From contig NC_030819.1 of NCBI RefSeq assembly GCF_001704415.2, positions 38,930,575 to 38,994,574 of the forward strand: a DNA stretch of 64,000 bases. Reading direction: 5' to 3'. Below the pieces are notes generated by a model that searched no databases, had not been told where the DNA came from, and worked only from the letters and a program-made list of their open reading frames with translations. This DNA comes from Capra hircus (lineage: Eukaryota; Chordata; Mammalia; Artiodactyla; Bovidae). Positions 9,385 through 20,787 of this stretch are shown one piece after another; positions within the stretch are counted from its first letter, which is position 1, and every line of letters starts with the position of its first letter. Both the position numbers and the translations under genes were made by a program.

Positions 9385-9815
9385 TGATATTGTTTCTGCC
9401 CCCCCCCCCCCCAAAAGATATGCTTAAGTGTGCAACACCTGTGAATATACCATGCTTGGAAATAGTGTATCTGTAGGTATAATCAAATTGCCATGAGATC
9501 ATAATGGGTTAATGACCAGTGTCCTTATAAAGACAAGAGAAATTTGGACACAGATATACAAAGCACATACCCTGTGAGGACACAGAGGGGATGCTCTGTG
9601 ATGACAGAGACAGAGATTGGAGTGATGGCGTTTACAAGACAAAGAAGGCCAAGGATTGTTGGCAGCCACCAGAAGGTAAGAGGCAAGGAAGGATACTCTG
9701 CTAGAGCCTTCAGAGGACTTCTGCCTCCAGAACTATTAGAGAATAATTTTCTGTTGTAAGCTACCCAATTGATGGTACATGTTTATGGCAACCCTAGAAA
9801 TCTAATTTAGGTTTA
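9385..9815 (+). mobile_element. MaLR-type solitary LTR (MLT1/MST-like)
   Basis: The stretch carries the MaLR LTR signature in order: a C-rich start, tgggttaatgaccagtgtcc, cttataaagacaagagaaat, ccctgtgaggacacagaggg, ctgcctccagaactattaga, and a final block like tttatggcaaccctag. No coding remnant accompanies it. It follows MZT1 exon 2 within intron 2. It is old and diverged. Confidence 0.65.
9401..9412. repeat. Poly(C) tract
   Basis: A run of at least 12 C within the MaLR LTR; it could vary in length between individuals. Confidence 0.85.
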
Positions 9816-9819
9816 CTAT

Positions 9820-10798
9820 TGGAAAGTGGAGTGCTGCTGTAAGAAATACATAAAAATGTGGATGTGACTTTGGAATTGGGTAATAGATAGAGGTTGGAAA
9901 GTTTTAGGGTGCTTGATAGTAAAAGCCTGGATGGCCTTAAAGACTTGATAGAATGATAGACATTAAAGGTGATTCTAGTGAGAGCTCAGAACGAAAAGAG
10001 CATCAGTCATCTCAGAGAATATGTCTATCATTATGAATAGAATCTTGTTAGAAATATGAACGTGAAAGGTGCCTCTCTGAGGTCTCAGACAGAAATGAAC
10101 AACCTCGGGTGTTGGACCCTGGAGGAAAGGCCATCCTCGGTATAAAGAGCACTCAGCTGAATTATATTCTGCTGTTGGAAGGAAAATAAAACTTGTAAGC
10201 AATGACTTGGGTATTTAGCTAAGGAAATTTCCAAAGCATGGAAAGTAGGGCCTGGTTTCTCCTTGCTGCTTATGGTAAAATGTAAGGGGAATAGGAAATT
10301 GAGGAAGGAATAAGTAAAAAGAAACCAGCACTCACTTTGGGAAGCTCTCGGCCTACCCAGATAGATCTCTGGAAAGAAGGCTGAGAGTGTAGCTAGATAA
10401 CCTTTTGGTGAAGAGATTAGGTTGTGTGATTCAGATGCAGTGAACATCTCAGTACAAAATCAGGCTAGGTTGAACTTAAAGGGATGAAGAAAGGCTGTCA
10501 TACTTCTGGGGTTCTGTAGGCGGCTGATGGAGCTGTTAGTGTGTGCACATCCTTGAAGGAAAGGGAAGAGTAGCCCAGAGGCCAAGAACAGCTGAGGCCA
10601 GTTGGGCTGTGTTGCCAGCGTGGACCCAGAGGACCACCTTTTTTCAAATTCGCATCAACCACCTTTTAATTGCTGAGATTGCAAACAGTAAAGGTGTTGT
10701 GTTCCCTTTCTTGTTTGCACACACTCCTATTTAAAATCTCACATGATGTTATTTCCATATTTATGTAACGCTCATATTGAGTGTTAAACTCATTAAAC
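9820..10798. other. MZT1 intron 2 segment without assignable feature
   Basis: No repeat, exon or RNA gene that I can support. Base composition is like neighbouring unique DNA. Confidence 0.45.
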
Positions 10799-10809
10799 TC
10801 ATATGAACA

Positions 10810-11081
10810 TTTTGGAGAAGGCAATGGCACCCCACTCCAGTACTCTTGCCTGGAAAATCCCAAGGGCAGAAGAGCCTGGTAGGCTGCAGTCCATGGGGTC
10901 GCGAAGAGTCAGACACGACGGAGTGACTTCACTTTCCTTTTCAGTTTCATACTTTAGAAAAGGAAATGGCAGCCCACTCCAGTGTTCTTGCCTGGAGAAT
11001 CCCAGGGACGGCGGAGCCTGTTGGGCTACCGTCTGTGGGTTCGCAGAGTCAGACATGACTGAAGCGACTTAGCAGCAGCAG
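10810..11081 (+). mobile_element. BOV-A2 SINE with target-site duplication
   Basis: Two BovA monomers in tandem (ggagaaggcaatggcacccc... and ggaaatggcagcccactcc...) end in agcagcagcag. The perfect 10-bp repeat catatgaaca flanks it at 10800..10809 and 11082..11091, which proves a retroposition event. Confidence 0.95.
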
Positions 11082-11249
11082 CATATGAACACTTAAGTTA
11101 GTCCTTCTTAAAACTTGGCCAAGGATGAAGTAACTTATCCTCTACCCTTTTGTCTTTCCTTTGAGGAGACATGCAGTTTACCCATCTCAGATTAAGTTAC
11201 TCTCTGATAAGTTCAAATAATCTGGGTCATTGGTTTTGTGCTTTTTAAA

Positions 11250-12292
11250 ACCTTTTTTTTTTTTGATTAAATCTAACACCAAAAGGTAAACAAGGCACAT
11301 TTACAGAGGAAAAATGTATCATAAGTACAGTTCTCATTGTCAGCACCCTAGAAGTTCCCTTATGCTCTCCTATCACTAACCTCTCTTTCCTGCTCCCCAT
11401 TCCAGTAACTACTGTCCTAATTTTTATGATAGAGACTTTAACATTTTCACTGACTAAGCATGGATCTCTAAACACCAGTTTAATTTTGTAAAAAAATTTT
11501 TAACTTGCTGTGAGATTTTACAGCACAGTTTCTTTTTTCCACTGAGTTCTTTCATCTGACATTGTTTTTGTGAGGTTCATTTCTGTTGTATGCAGCTGTA
11601 GTGCATTCCTTTTCACTGTAATAATCATGTTTCGTACAAATGTAGTACTTTTATTTATCCTTCCTACTATGAATGGGTATTAGGTTGCTCCCTGTCCAGA
11701 GCTATCATGAACATGCTGCTCTGAGCTTAGTTGTCTATGTCTTCTGATACATGTATGTGGGCATTTCTGTTGAGTGTGTATCTAGAACTAGAATTGCTGA
11801 ATCATAGCTTCTGTGTATCTTCAACTTGAGGAATTAAGGCCAGACTTTACTACAGTGGTTATATGAATTTGTATTCCCACCAGCAGCAAATGAATTTCCC
11901 TTGCTTCTCATCTTTCTCTATACTTATTATTGTGAGTGTTCTTTAATTTTAGTCATTCTGGTAAGTGTGTTTGGACTTCTTGTGTATTAGCATTTCTGTG
12001 AGTACCAGTGAGATCAAATGAATTTGGGGTGGGGGGGTGGCATTTTCTCTTGTGAAATATCTTTTCATGTAGTTTGCCCATTTTTCTGGGTTATCTGTTC
12101 TATTCTTCTTTATGGGTAGTCTTTGCTTAAATATTTTGGAAATGAACTTTTGTCAGATATACATGTAAGGCTTCTAATCAGAATTTTTAAGTAATTATGA
12201 AAACTATTCAAATTTTATATTTCTTTTTTAAATGTATTTTTAATTGGAGGATAATTTCTTTACAGTTGTGTAATAAACACAATTTACAATTG
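11250..12292 (-). mobile_element. L1M-type LINE fragment, antisense
   Basis: About 1 kb reads as the reverse complement of an L1 3' region: ccattccagtaactactgtc, ttcatctgacattgtttttg, gtagtgcattccttttcact, gaatgggtattaggttgctc, and ttgcccatttttctgggtta. The end near 12230 (taattggaggataatttctt) may belong to a separate L1 piece that continues after the BovB tail at 12300..12432. Confidence 0.7.
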
Positions 12293-12299
12293 TGTAGGC

Positions 12300-12432
12300 T
12301 GGTTGGATGGCATCACCAACTCAATGGACATGGGTTTGGGTAAACTCCGGGAGTTGACGATGGACAGGGAGGCCTGGCGTGCTGCGGTTCATGAGATCAC
12401 CAAGAGTCGGAGATAACTGAGCGACTGAACTG
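12300..12432 (+). mobile_element. BovB LINE 3'-end fragment nested in L1
   Basis: A 130-bp BovB terminus (ggatggcatcaccaactcaa, gacagggaggcctggcgtgc, gagcgactgaactgagg) interrupts an L1-like sequence that resumes as cttctgccatacaaagctcg and catcccatcacagagcacc. Flanking aggct may be a short duplication. Confidence 0.85.
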
Positions 12433-12639
12433 AGGCTTCTGCCATACAAAGCTCGAATCAACCACAAATACACACAAGTCCCCTTCCTCTTGAACCACCC
12501 ACCCACCTCCCATCCCATCACAGAGCACCAAGTTAAGCTCCCTGTGTTGTCCAGCAACTTATATTTCTTTTTTTAACTCGATAACTGTTGCTTTCATATG
12601 AGAAAAAGAAAAATAACTACATAATACAGTAAGAATAGC

Positions 12640-12865
12640 TAGTATTTACTCTGCTTTTGCTAAACTCTGCACTGAGGACTCTTGCTGCATTGTTTCCTTT
12701 ATAGTCAGTACACGGATGTTTACTGTGACCACTAGTAAGAGTATACCCCTAAGGAAACTGAAGCTTTGGTGCTAACTCACTTCTCCCAAGACTTTCAGTT
12801 CAGTGGTTGAGCTAGGATTTGAGCTCAGACCTTCTGACGTCAGGGTTGTTAACTGCTAAGTTTCT
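12640..12865 (-). mobile_element. MIR SINE
   Basis: Antisense MIR features: a diverged gaggactc...ctgcattgtttcctttatag start, aaggaaactgaagctttggt, cagtggttgagctaggattt and gagctcagaccttctgac. It is ancient and diverged. Confidence 0.6.
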
Positions 12866-13355
12866 GCCTATAGTAAGTTCTAAAAAATATCTGAGCCTGC
12901 TATTTAAAAAAGCAGGAAATGATTAGAACCAAACCAGTGGACTGGAGCCCAAGTACCTTCCCTGGCTTAATACTGTCTCATAACCCTGTTTTTAAAAATA
13001 ACAGGTATCATAGCCTTTTATTAGTAAATTTCTGAAATTTCAGTGGAAGAGGATTTACTTAATATACATATTCCACAACCACAAAAATTTTTATTCAGCT
13101 ATGCTGGAGTTTGAAAGAGAATAAGAAGGCAGAATAGCAAGAGATTTTTGTATTAATGCAGATTGACTGATGTGAAGGAACTGGAGACAAGAAACCTAGC
13201 TGGACAGGTAGGGGGCAGATAGCATAGCTTCTTAGAATAAAAACCAAGGTATTAGGAGATTCAGAAGTGCCTGTTTAACATAACTTTTTCAGCTTTGATG
13301 TACTGGTTATTCCACATCCAGTGGATTTTAATGAACTCTGAAGGCAAAGTCAATG

Positions 13356-13776
13356 CAGTAACTCCCCTACATAGCAAACTTTCAAGTTGTGAACGTCAGG
13401 TGTGAGTGGAATTGCAGCTTGCCCTCTGCCTCCTATTGCTGACCATCTCGCACATCCTCTCCCTCACCATTAGTAACTCTTCTTGCCTGTCCACTCAATG
13501 CCATTCCCTATATGCCAGCCATTGTCTTGTACTTTGCACGGTACCGCACTGTTAGATTCAAAATGTTTCTTTATTTTTTGTGTCTGTTTTTTATATGTTA
13601 TGTGTGTGAAAAGTATTATAAACCTAAAATACAGTTATACAGTTATAATAATACTATTAAAACCTATAGTACAGTACCATATTGTGTCGGTTAGGTACCT
13701 AGGCTAACTTTGTTGGACTTATGAACAAATTGGACACTCTCAGAAAAGAAATCATTTGCATGTAGGGGACTTACTA
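13356..13776 (+). mobile_element. Non-autonomous Tigger-like DNA transposon with inverted ends
   Basis: The left end cagtaactcccctacata is the inverted counterpart of the right end tgtaggggacttacta. The interior includes ggttaggtacctaggctaac and tgttggacttatgaacaaat, blocks I associate with a pogo/Tigger-type MITE family. The two small overlapping ORFs inside are not conserved proteins. Confidence 0.65.
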
Positions 13777-13779
13777 CAA

Positions 13780-16090
13780 TTAAGTTGAACGAAAATCAGA
13801 AAGTGTTGCCCATTTGAATGGAAAGTCAGTCTCATACACACACAAAGCCTCTTAAAACACATTTCTCCCATAATCTAAAATTGGTATACCTGACTCTTTC
13901 TAAAACCAGGTAGGGGAAGAGATCGTGAAAAGTTTCCAGTAAAGAAGAAATGTTCATTAGAACTTTTTCTTGAAAGTAATGTTTGAAATCTATTTAAGTT
14001 GTATAAAAGTAATACATGTTGGTAATTTTTAAATATTTAGATCAGAAAATACAAAGAAGGAAACAAAAATCATTCAAGATCACCAGTAGATAACCCCTGA
14101 TAATATTTGGTTAACATCATCCTAGCTGGTCTCATGCTACTTTGAAAATAAAAATATTATAGTTAATCTCATTGAATTAAAAATGAATAAACTTCCTCAG
14201 GTTGATTCTCTGCAGATCAAAGTCTGTTCTCTCCTAACTGCTCCTGCTGGGTCTGGGTTGGGAGCTGGTTGGTTCAGAACTGCACTCAGCCGCACCTGTC
14301 TTCTCTTGACCGCCTTACCCTGCTCCAGCCTTACTGCCTTAATATGCATAGGTTCTCTCTTGTGTGTGGTTGCTGCTCATGAATTTTTTTCTGCATATTT
14401 TTTGTTTATTTCTCTTAGTGTGATAAAGAGAGTAAGGAGAAACTCTTCTTGCTGCATTGTATTATCTTTACCTAGAAATCCTAGTGATTAGAATTTAATT
14501 ATATGGTACTCATCTGTTTTAGACCATGTACAATATAAATCACAGATGTGATGAAATGTTGCAAGGAATTGTTGATCTGAAACATAGTTTTTTCTTCTGT
14601 TCTTAAATATGAAGAAAATTATAATAATTTTGCTAATTATTTTGTTTTTCTCTTTCAAATCTTTTAGATTTGTATATAGGTGTTGTATTTTATATGTATG
14701 CATAAATATGTGTGTGCGTATATTATAGTAAAAGCAGCTAGTTGTGTGTCAACCAGATAGATAAATTTCTTAACAGTGGTAGACACATTGCCTTGTGTTT
14801 ATTTGCCACAGCATAAGTAGGATTGTTAATCACGTGTATTTATTTTAAAAACAAGACTTTATTTTTATGAATGTTACTTTCATCAACACTGAATTTTTGT
14901 GTTGTCTCCTCAATGCTAGTATTTATGTGTTGGCAGTCATTTATAGATTCTGATTTCAGAAATTGTGGGCAAAACTCATTTTCCCATATTTTCTACTTTC
15001 TTGCCATGGTACCTTGAATTATACACTATCGGTGACTTCAAACGCACTAAGCCTTGTGTTTTCTTTTGAAGCTGTCCTGTACTACGAGATACCTCAGAGT
15101 GTGTGATGTATCTCCTCACTGCAGCATGAGGACACTGGCACTATAGAATTTGTAGTTGGCAGAGAAATGAGGGATGAAGTAAGTCCCATGTCCCCATCCA
15201 TTTTCAAAGGAGGGAATAAACTTGGGCAATGGAAAGTTTGGAGAGAAGACCTTGGATGTGGGTTTTCCCCAGAACCGCTGTGTATACACTTTTGGAGTCC
15301 TTAATGACTGTCTGGAAACTGTTTGAGTTTCTAGGATGCCATTGCTGTCTTCCTTTCAACTGGAAAGTAGTTCTGCACCCATTTAACATGAATGCTCTAC
15401 AAGGTTGACGGCTTGCCTAATTCAAATTAAAAGACATGTTGCCTTCTATCTTGAAGGGGAACCTCTAAAATTAGTATGAAAATGGGATCAGGTTCTAATT
15501 CTTGTGAATAGTAAACCCAAGAAAAGAAAGATGAACAACCATTATATAGCAAAACATGGGAGGTTCTGTTGACAAGAATGTTTCATACTCAGTTACCTAC
15601 AACTTTCCAAGTATCTTAAGGAATTTCCTTGAAGGACCTCTGAACTGAATATTAAAAAACAAGTTTTAATTAGGAGGTTGAAATGTAAATGAATTGAGTT
15701 TACCATGTACTTTTATTTAAATTCAGCATTTCCATATTTGGCCTTGAGAAATTGCCTATTTAAATCCTATCTTTTAGAAATGCGTATAAAATAATTTTCT
15801 GATGAATGATAATGGTGTCTGGAAATTTCTACAGAGTAATCAGGGAAAGGGTAATGGATGCTGGTTTAGGTAAAGCTGTATTGGCCACGAATTCATTATT
15901 CCTCTTTTGCCTTTTTTTTTCCTTTGCGTTACAGCATAACAGATCTTTTTCATTCTTAATTCCCTTTTTGCACTGTAATGAAACATACAGAAACAAACAA
16001 AGACTGTGGATGAGGACTTCTATAAGTTAATTTTTCAAGTAGTGCTTGTTATATTTTTACATTAACTGTTATTTAAGATTATGTCACAAT
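13780..16090. other. MZT1 intron 2 segment without assignable feature
   Basis: About 2.3 kb of AT-rich DNA with no ruminant SINE or LINE that I recognise. No splice-flanked ORF continues MZT1 here, and the exon structure closes perfectly without it. Confidence 0.5.
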
Positions 16091-16092
16091 TT

Positions 16093-16312
16093 GGACTTCC
16101 CATGTGGTGCAGTGGTAAAAACTTCACCTGCCAATGCAGGAGACTCAAGAGACGCAGGTTCAGTCCCTGGGTTGAGAAGATCCCCTGGAATGGGAAGTGG
16201 CAACCCACTCCAGTACTCTTGCCTGGAAAATTCCATGGACAGAGGAGCTTGGAGGGCTGCAGTCCGTGGGCTCACAAAAAGTTGGACACAACTGAGTGAC
16301 TGAGCACAAACA
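16093..16312 (+). mobile_element. Bov-tA SINE
   Basis: Plus-strand copy beginning gacttcccatgtggtgcagt and ending gagtgactgagcacaaacac. Possible short flanking repeat cacaat. Confidence 0.92.
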
Positions 16313-16531
16313 CAATAATTTTCTACTGTTAGCCTAGCAGTCAGTCCAAATGGTAGTTCTAATAATGTCCTGCAAAAAGTGAAAGCTTCTGCATCGTGCT
16401 GATAAAAGTGCTTTGCTATATGTGGGGGAAGAGTTGTTTGTTAATGACAGTGCAATATTGACAAATTTATTTCCATGGTGTTTCCCCCCCACCATGATTT
16501 TGTTTTACTGAATCATACTTTCTTGTTCTAG

Positions 16532-16555
16532 GCTGCTGAAAATATGACAAGCTGA
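16532..16555 (+). CDS. MZT1: MZT1 exon 3, terminal coding part
   Basis: After a cttgttctag acceptor ending at 16531, eight codons read AAENMTS and TGA (16553..16555). This matches the C-terminus of MOZART1 and completes the 80-residue protein. The exon continues as 3' UTR. Confidence 0.95.
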   Translation, partial: AAENMTS

Positions 16556-17975
16556 CTTTCTAAAGAAATCCTGATGAGCTATGTCAAGCTGTGTAAGAAG
16601 ATTGAAGATTGCGTTGTAGTCAAGAACATACAATGAAATCACTGCATGTAGCAATGTGGAAACATTGTCCTTTTTAAAAGAATTATAAAACCATAGCTTT
16701 ATAAATCAGTGGAAAGTGGCTTACAGAGAAAACTATCAGTTGTGTTTACATCACATCTTTTTTTTTTTCTTTAACCGCTCTAATGCTTTGGCATTGCTGT
16801 GTTCATATTTATGTATTCCTAACTTATAGCTCTGATAGCTTTAATTTTCTAAGCAGTCTGTCCATCAGATGTGCACATCTGCTGTGCCTGGGTGAACTAT
16901 AGTGGAACCCATCAGTAGTAATGTTGTAGTTAAGACTTGTTGACATTTCCATTATAAACTTAAATTTTGAATTGTTTATGCAAAATAACTGTGGATTTAT
17001 GTTGTATTAGACTGAAAGTTGACAGAATTTCCGCTACCATGTGTGGATTTTTGATTTAGATTCATTATGCATATCAGAATCTTGTTTTTTGTAAGAACAT
17101 GGAAAACGTGTTGTCAATGTGCTCTTTAACAAAGAATATTTTCTTTTTTTAAACATGAAGTTGAGTGGCAGTTAATAGTGTGACCCAGATCATATTGATT
17201 GAAAAGTAAAACTTTCAGAAAACTTAGATTTTAAAGGTAATGACAGTGCTTAGCTTAGTATTATTTGTCATTTGATTCATTTAAATTTAGGGAAGATATT
17301 AATTGAGAATGTTTTTCTAAGTTTTTAATTCATAATGAAACAATTCCAACATGAAAAGTCTTTTTACTTTTGTTAAGTAAAAATAATTTGAGTGCTTACT
17401 TAATAAAATACCTTGAATGGTTATCTAGTAAATCACCAAACAGGTGGTGACATTCAATAAATGTTACTAGTTTCTGAAGGAATAAAGATTTCCATCATTA
17501 AACAAAAAATAATCACATTTTCTGCATCAGGAATTCTGAATATGCCTTTCTAAGATCATTTTTGTGTGTCGTTATTTTTTACCCTGTAAGTTTTAACTGA
17601 TTGAAGTGATGGTTCAAAATAAAGTTTAGAAAATTTAGGATAATATGGTTTCTGTTCCTCTGACAGAATCTCCATGAACTATTTTTTCCCAAGACTACTA
17701 CAAATTGAATCTGATTTTTTAAGATTGTGTTAGCTTTCCAGTTAAATGATAGTACAAGCAAATACTCTGGTAGCATATTTTGTTCTTCAGACAAACTAAA
17801 GTGATTTTAATAAGGCTTAATAATATTTAATGGCAACCTTCTGTTCTATTTTAAAAATCTGGTCTTTTGACCACATTGACTTTTAAATGGTGCCATCTTT
17901 ACCAAGTACACTGAATGTCTGTTATAGGGAGAACAGTTTGGGAGACAATAAAGGTTTTGATTATAAGTCATCTAT
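16556..17975 (+). other. MZT1: MZT1 3' UTR
   Basis: About 1.4 kb after the stop codon is free of interspersed repeats, in contrast to all surrounding sequence, which supports its being transcribed UTR. It is AT-rich. Candidate AATAAA signals are at 17402, 17456, 17481, 17618 and 17947; the last, followed by a T/G-rich stretch, is taken as the probable distal end. Another at 18298 could extend it. Several signals in a row suggest alternative polyadenylation, which is inferred. Confidence 0.6.
17947..17952 (+). terminator. Likely MZT1 poly(A) signal
   Basis: AATAAA in the context gacaataaagg, the last clear hexamer of the repeat-free 3' UTR block. The choice among several hexamers is uncertain. 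Confidence 0.45.
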
Positions 17976-18402
17976 ATGATTAAAAAACATTGCAAACACC
18001 GCATGTTGTTACTTATATAAAATCAGAAAGAAAACACTCTTGTCAAGCTCCAAAATTTGTATATACTTTTAGGTCATAAGAGTTAATAGTTTTATTTATA
18101 ACTTTGTAGATTATGTTATTTATGTATGAAACAAAGCAGGAAAATATATTGAGAAGGAGTTCTGTTTACAGAGGACTTTAATGTGTTACATTTCTTAAAT
18201 GTAAACATGTATTTTCAATGCATACTTAAGTAATACTTAAGAAAACCAAACAAAGTAATCATACAGTTGCATTGTTGCGCATGTTGTCAGTGTCCGAAAT
18301 AAAACCATTTTGGTGAAATCAGCCTGTACTTCTGATTTAAAGTATGTTTCTGTGAATTCAGCTTGTGTTTCTATAAGTATTTGGTAAATATTTAGATGCT
18401 TT

Positions 18403-18528
18403 TTTTGGAGAAGGACATGGCAACCCACTCCATTATTCCTGCCTGGAGAACCTGTGGACAGAGGAGCCTGGTGGGCTGCTCTCCATAGGGTCGAATAGAG
18501 TTGGACACGACTGAAGCGACTTAGCGTG
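18403..18528 (+). mobile_element. BovA monomer (half of BOV-A2)
   Basis: One monomer from ggagaaggacatggcaaccc to gacacgactgaagcgactta. The second monomer is absent. Confidence 0.88.
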
Positions 18529-18544
18529 AGCGTGGGATCTCTGT

Positions 18545-19186
18545 TAGGAAACTTTGGGCTGAATTGTGTTTCCCTAAATCCTGTGTTGAAACAGTAACCT
18601 CCAGTTACTCTGCTGCTAAGTCGCTTCAGTCGTGTCCGACTCTGTGCGACCCCATAGACGGCAGCCCACCAGGCTCCCCCGTCCCTGGGATTCTCCAGGC
18701 AAGAACACTGGAGTGGGTTGCCATTTCCTTCTCCAATGCATGAAAGTGAAAAGTGGAAATGAAGTCGCTCAGTCGTGTCCAACTCTTAGTGACCCCATGG
18801 ACTACAGCCCACCAGGCTCCTCCGTCCACAGGATTTTCCAGGCAAGAGTGCTGGAGTGGGGTTCCATTGCCTTCTCCGCCAGTTACTCTAGAGTGTGATT
18901 ATATTTAGGGTAAGGGCCTTGAAAGAGGTCAGTAAGTTAAACATGGGTCTTCAGGGTGAGAACTAACCCAAGCTGACTGCTCTCCGGTACGGACACACAC
19001 CAGGGTTGCATGTGCCCAGAAAAAAAACCCTGTGGGGATACATCAAGCAGGTGGCCGTCTACCAGCCAAGGAAAGGGGCTTAAGACAACCAACCACCCAA
19101 CAACTTTATCTTGAACTTCCAACCTTCAAAACTGTGAGGAAATAGTACTTTTTTATGGCAACTGTAACAAGACTAATAAAGGAACA
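18545..19186 (+). mobile_element. MaLR-type LTR interrupted by BOV-A2
   Basis: The left part gctgaattgtgtttccctaa...gaaacagtaacctccagtta and the right part (tgattatatttagggtaagg, aaaactgtgaggaaatagta, tggcaactgtaacaagac) are the two pieces of an MLT1/MST-like LTR. No internal retroviral sequence is seen. The BOV-A2 at 18612..18878 splits it. Confidence 0.75.
18612..18878 (-). mobile_element. BOV-A2 SINE inside MaLR LTR
   Basis: A full dimer in minus orientation (tgctgctaagtcgcttcagt ... ccattgccttctccg). The perfect 11-bp repeat ccagttactct at 18601..18611 and 18879..18889 marks the insertion. Confidence 0.96.
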
Positions 19187-19189
19187 AAT

Positions 19190-19785
19190 ATAAAGCACCT
19201 GTTATCAACAAACCATTATAGTCAATCTAAAGCAAAGCTAAACTGGAAAGATAAGCTTTTTTTTTTTTAAGCAAAGCCTTGATGGCTGTCTTATCCCATA
19301 TTGGTGAAGAGGAGCCCTATGTTTAGTCCTGCTTAGGAACTCAGCTGAAAATAGCCAGCCATCTGAGAAACCTGAATCCGAAAGAATAGTTTTGGTTGGT
19401 GATAGTTCCCAGTACATGGTCCCTGTGGTTTTAAAGACTGGTACGGTTTAATATTATTTCAATTAAAAGGAATCTTTGGGAAGGGGCTTTTATGAGATAG
19501 AACTGTGTATTTCACTAGTACTGAGACCCATATAAAGGAATAGAAATTGTTGAACCATTTACATGCAGGCAGCTTGAGTCAAGTGGACAGTATTGCTGAG
19601 AAACCAAGATGGTAACCCACTGGATTAGGACCTCGCAGAATAAAATAGATGAATAAAAGTGCTTTGATATTTACCAGTGGAAACTATATTTTACACAAAC
19701 CATCCAAATGGAGTTGGATTTTATTTGCATAACAAAAGTAGAAGGTGGGTTTGCCTTTCTAAAGACTTCATCATTTGAATCACTG
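19190..19785. other. Intergenic segment without assignable feature
   Basis: Unique-looking DNA between two repeat clusters; nothing supported. Confidence 0.4.
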
Positions 19786-20103
19786 CTGTGCTTAGTCACT
19801 CAGTCGTGTCTGACTCTTGTGACCCTATGGATGGTAGCCCGCCAGGCTCCTCTGTCCATGGGGATTCTCCAGGCAAGAATACTGGAGTGGGTTGCCATGC
19901 CTTGCTCCAGGGGATCTTCCCAACCCAGGCCTACCTACCGCATTGCAAGTGGATTCTTCAATGTCTGAGCCACCAGGGAAGCCCAAGAATACTGGAGTGG
20001 GTAGCCATTCCCTTCTCCAAGGGATCTTGCCGACCCAGGAATCTAACTGGGGTCTCCTGCATTGCCAGTGGATTCTTTACTAGTTGAGCTACCAGGGAAG
20101 CCT
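19786..20103 (-). mobile_element. Bov-tA SINE with a second partial copy
   Basis: A complete minus-strand Bov-tA (19786..19983, ending gagccaccagggaagccc) is followed at once by another partial one. The second starts in the middle of the body (aagaatactggagtgggtag) and ends again at the head (gagctaccagggaagcc, to 20101). Confidence 0.88.
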
Positions 20104-20136
20104 GAAACATTTAAAAGTGTAAAATAATTTCTATAT

Positions 20137-20336
20137 GTATTTCCCTGATGGCTCAGATGGTAAACAATCTGCCTGCAGCGCAGGAGATTCGGGTTCAATC
20201 CCTGAGTCGGGAAGATCTCCTGGAATAGGAAATAGCAACCCACTCCAGTACTCTTGCCTAGAAAATTCCATGGACATAGTCTGCTGGGCTACAGTCCAGA
20301 GGATCAAGAAGAGTCCAACACGCTGAGTGACTAACA
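20137..20336 (+). mobile_element. Bov-tA SINE
   Basis: Plus-strand copy from ttccctgatggctcagatgg to acgctgagtgactaac. It stands in opposite orientation to the copy 35 bp to its left. Confidence 0.92.
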
Positions 20337-20787
20337 TGTTTCAAAAAGCAGATACTATTTTTACATAAATTGCTCAGATGAGGAAATCATTGAGATAAAG
20401 AACAGGAGAGAACAGTATTTGTAAGCCAGGGGAGAATGCAGGTAGTCTAAAAAAAGATCTTATTTGTACATTTTTGGTGTAAACTAGTTAGCTGGTAATC
20501 TTAAGTAAGCTGAGTATAAAGATATCAAAAGCTTGAGTTTCCAGAAAACCGTGAGCCCCCTCCATCAGCGCATCCACCTTGCTGAGGTCAGGTCCACACC
20601 ACTTTCCTCATGGGGATGTCTTACTTGGGATACATTGATAAGTCAAACTACACGAAGTTTCTATGAAATTTTAAATTTAAGGAAAGTCCTAATACTTGTA
20701 CAAAGAGAAAGCAAATGCTAAGCAATAGAGTGTCAGAAAAGAACCTAGTGTGGTGTGTAGGCACAGAAGGTGAATCTATAGAAGTGG

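Larger units (their letters stand above)
3700..17975 (+). other. MZT1: MZT1 gene (complete; three coding exons)
   Basis: This gene encodes mitotic-spindle organizing protein 1 (MOZART1), the small subunit that binds N-terminal regions of gamma-tubulin complex proteins and is needed to recruit and activate gamma-tubulin ring complexes at centrosomes and spindles. The three coding exons total 243 nt, encoding 80 residues plus stop; human has 82. Introns are 3849..9000 and 9147..16531, both GT/AG. The start of the span is approximate (5' UTR just above the ATG), and the end rests on a poly(A) signal at 17947..17952. The gene is divergent from BORA over one CpG island. Confidence 0.93.

Noticed and set aside
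9385..9815. Intact endogenous retrovirus at the LTR-like sequences (also near 18.6, 47.1 and 50.3 kb)
   Set aside because: Only solitary, diverged LTRs are seen, with no gag, pol or env remnant between paired LTRs.
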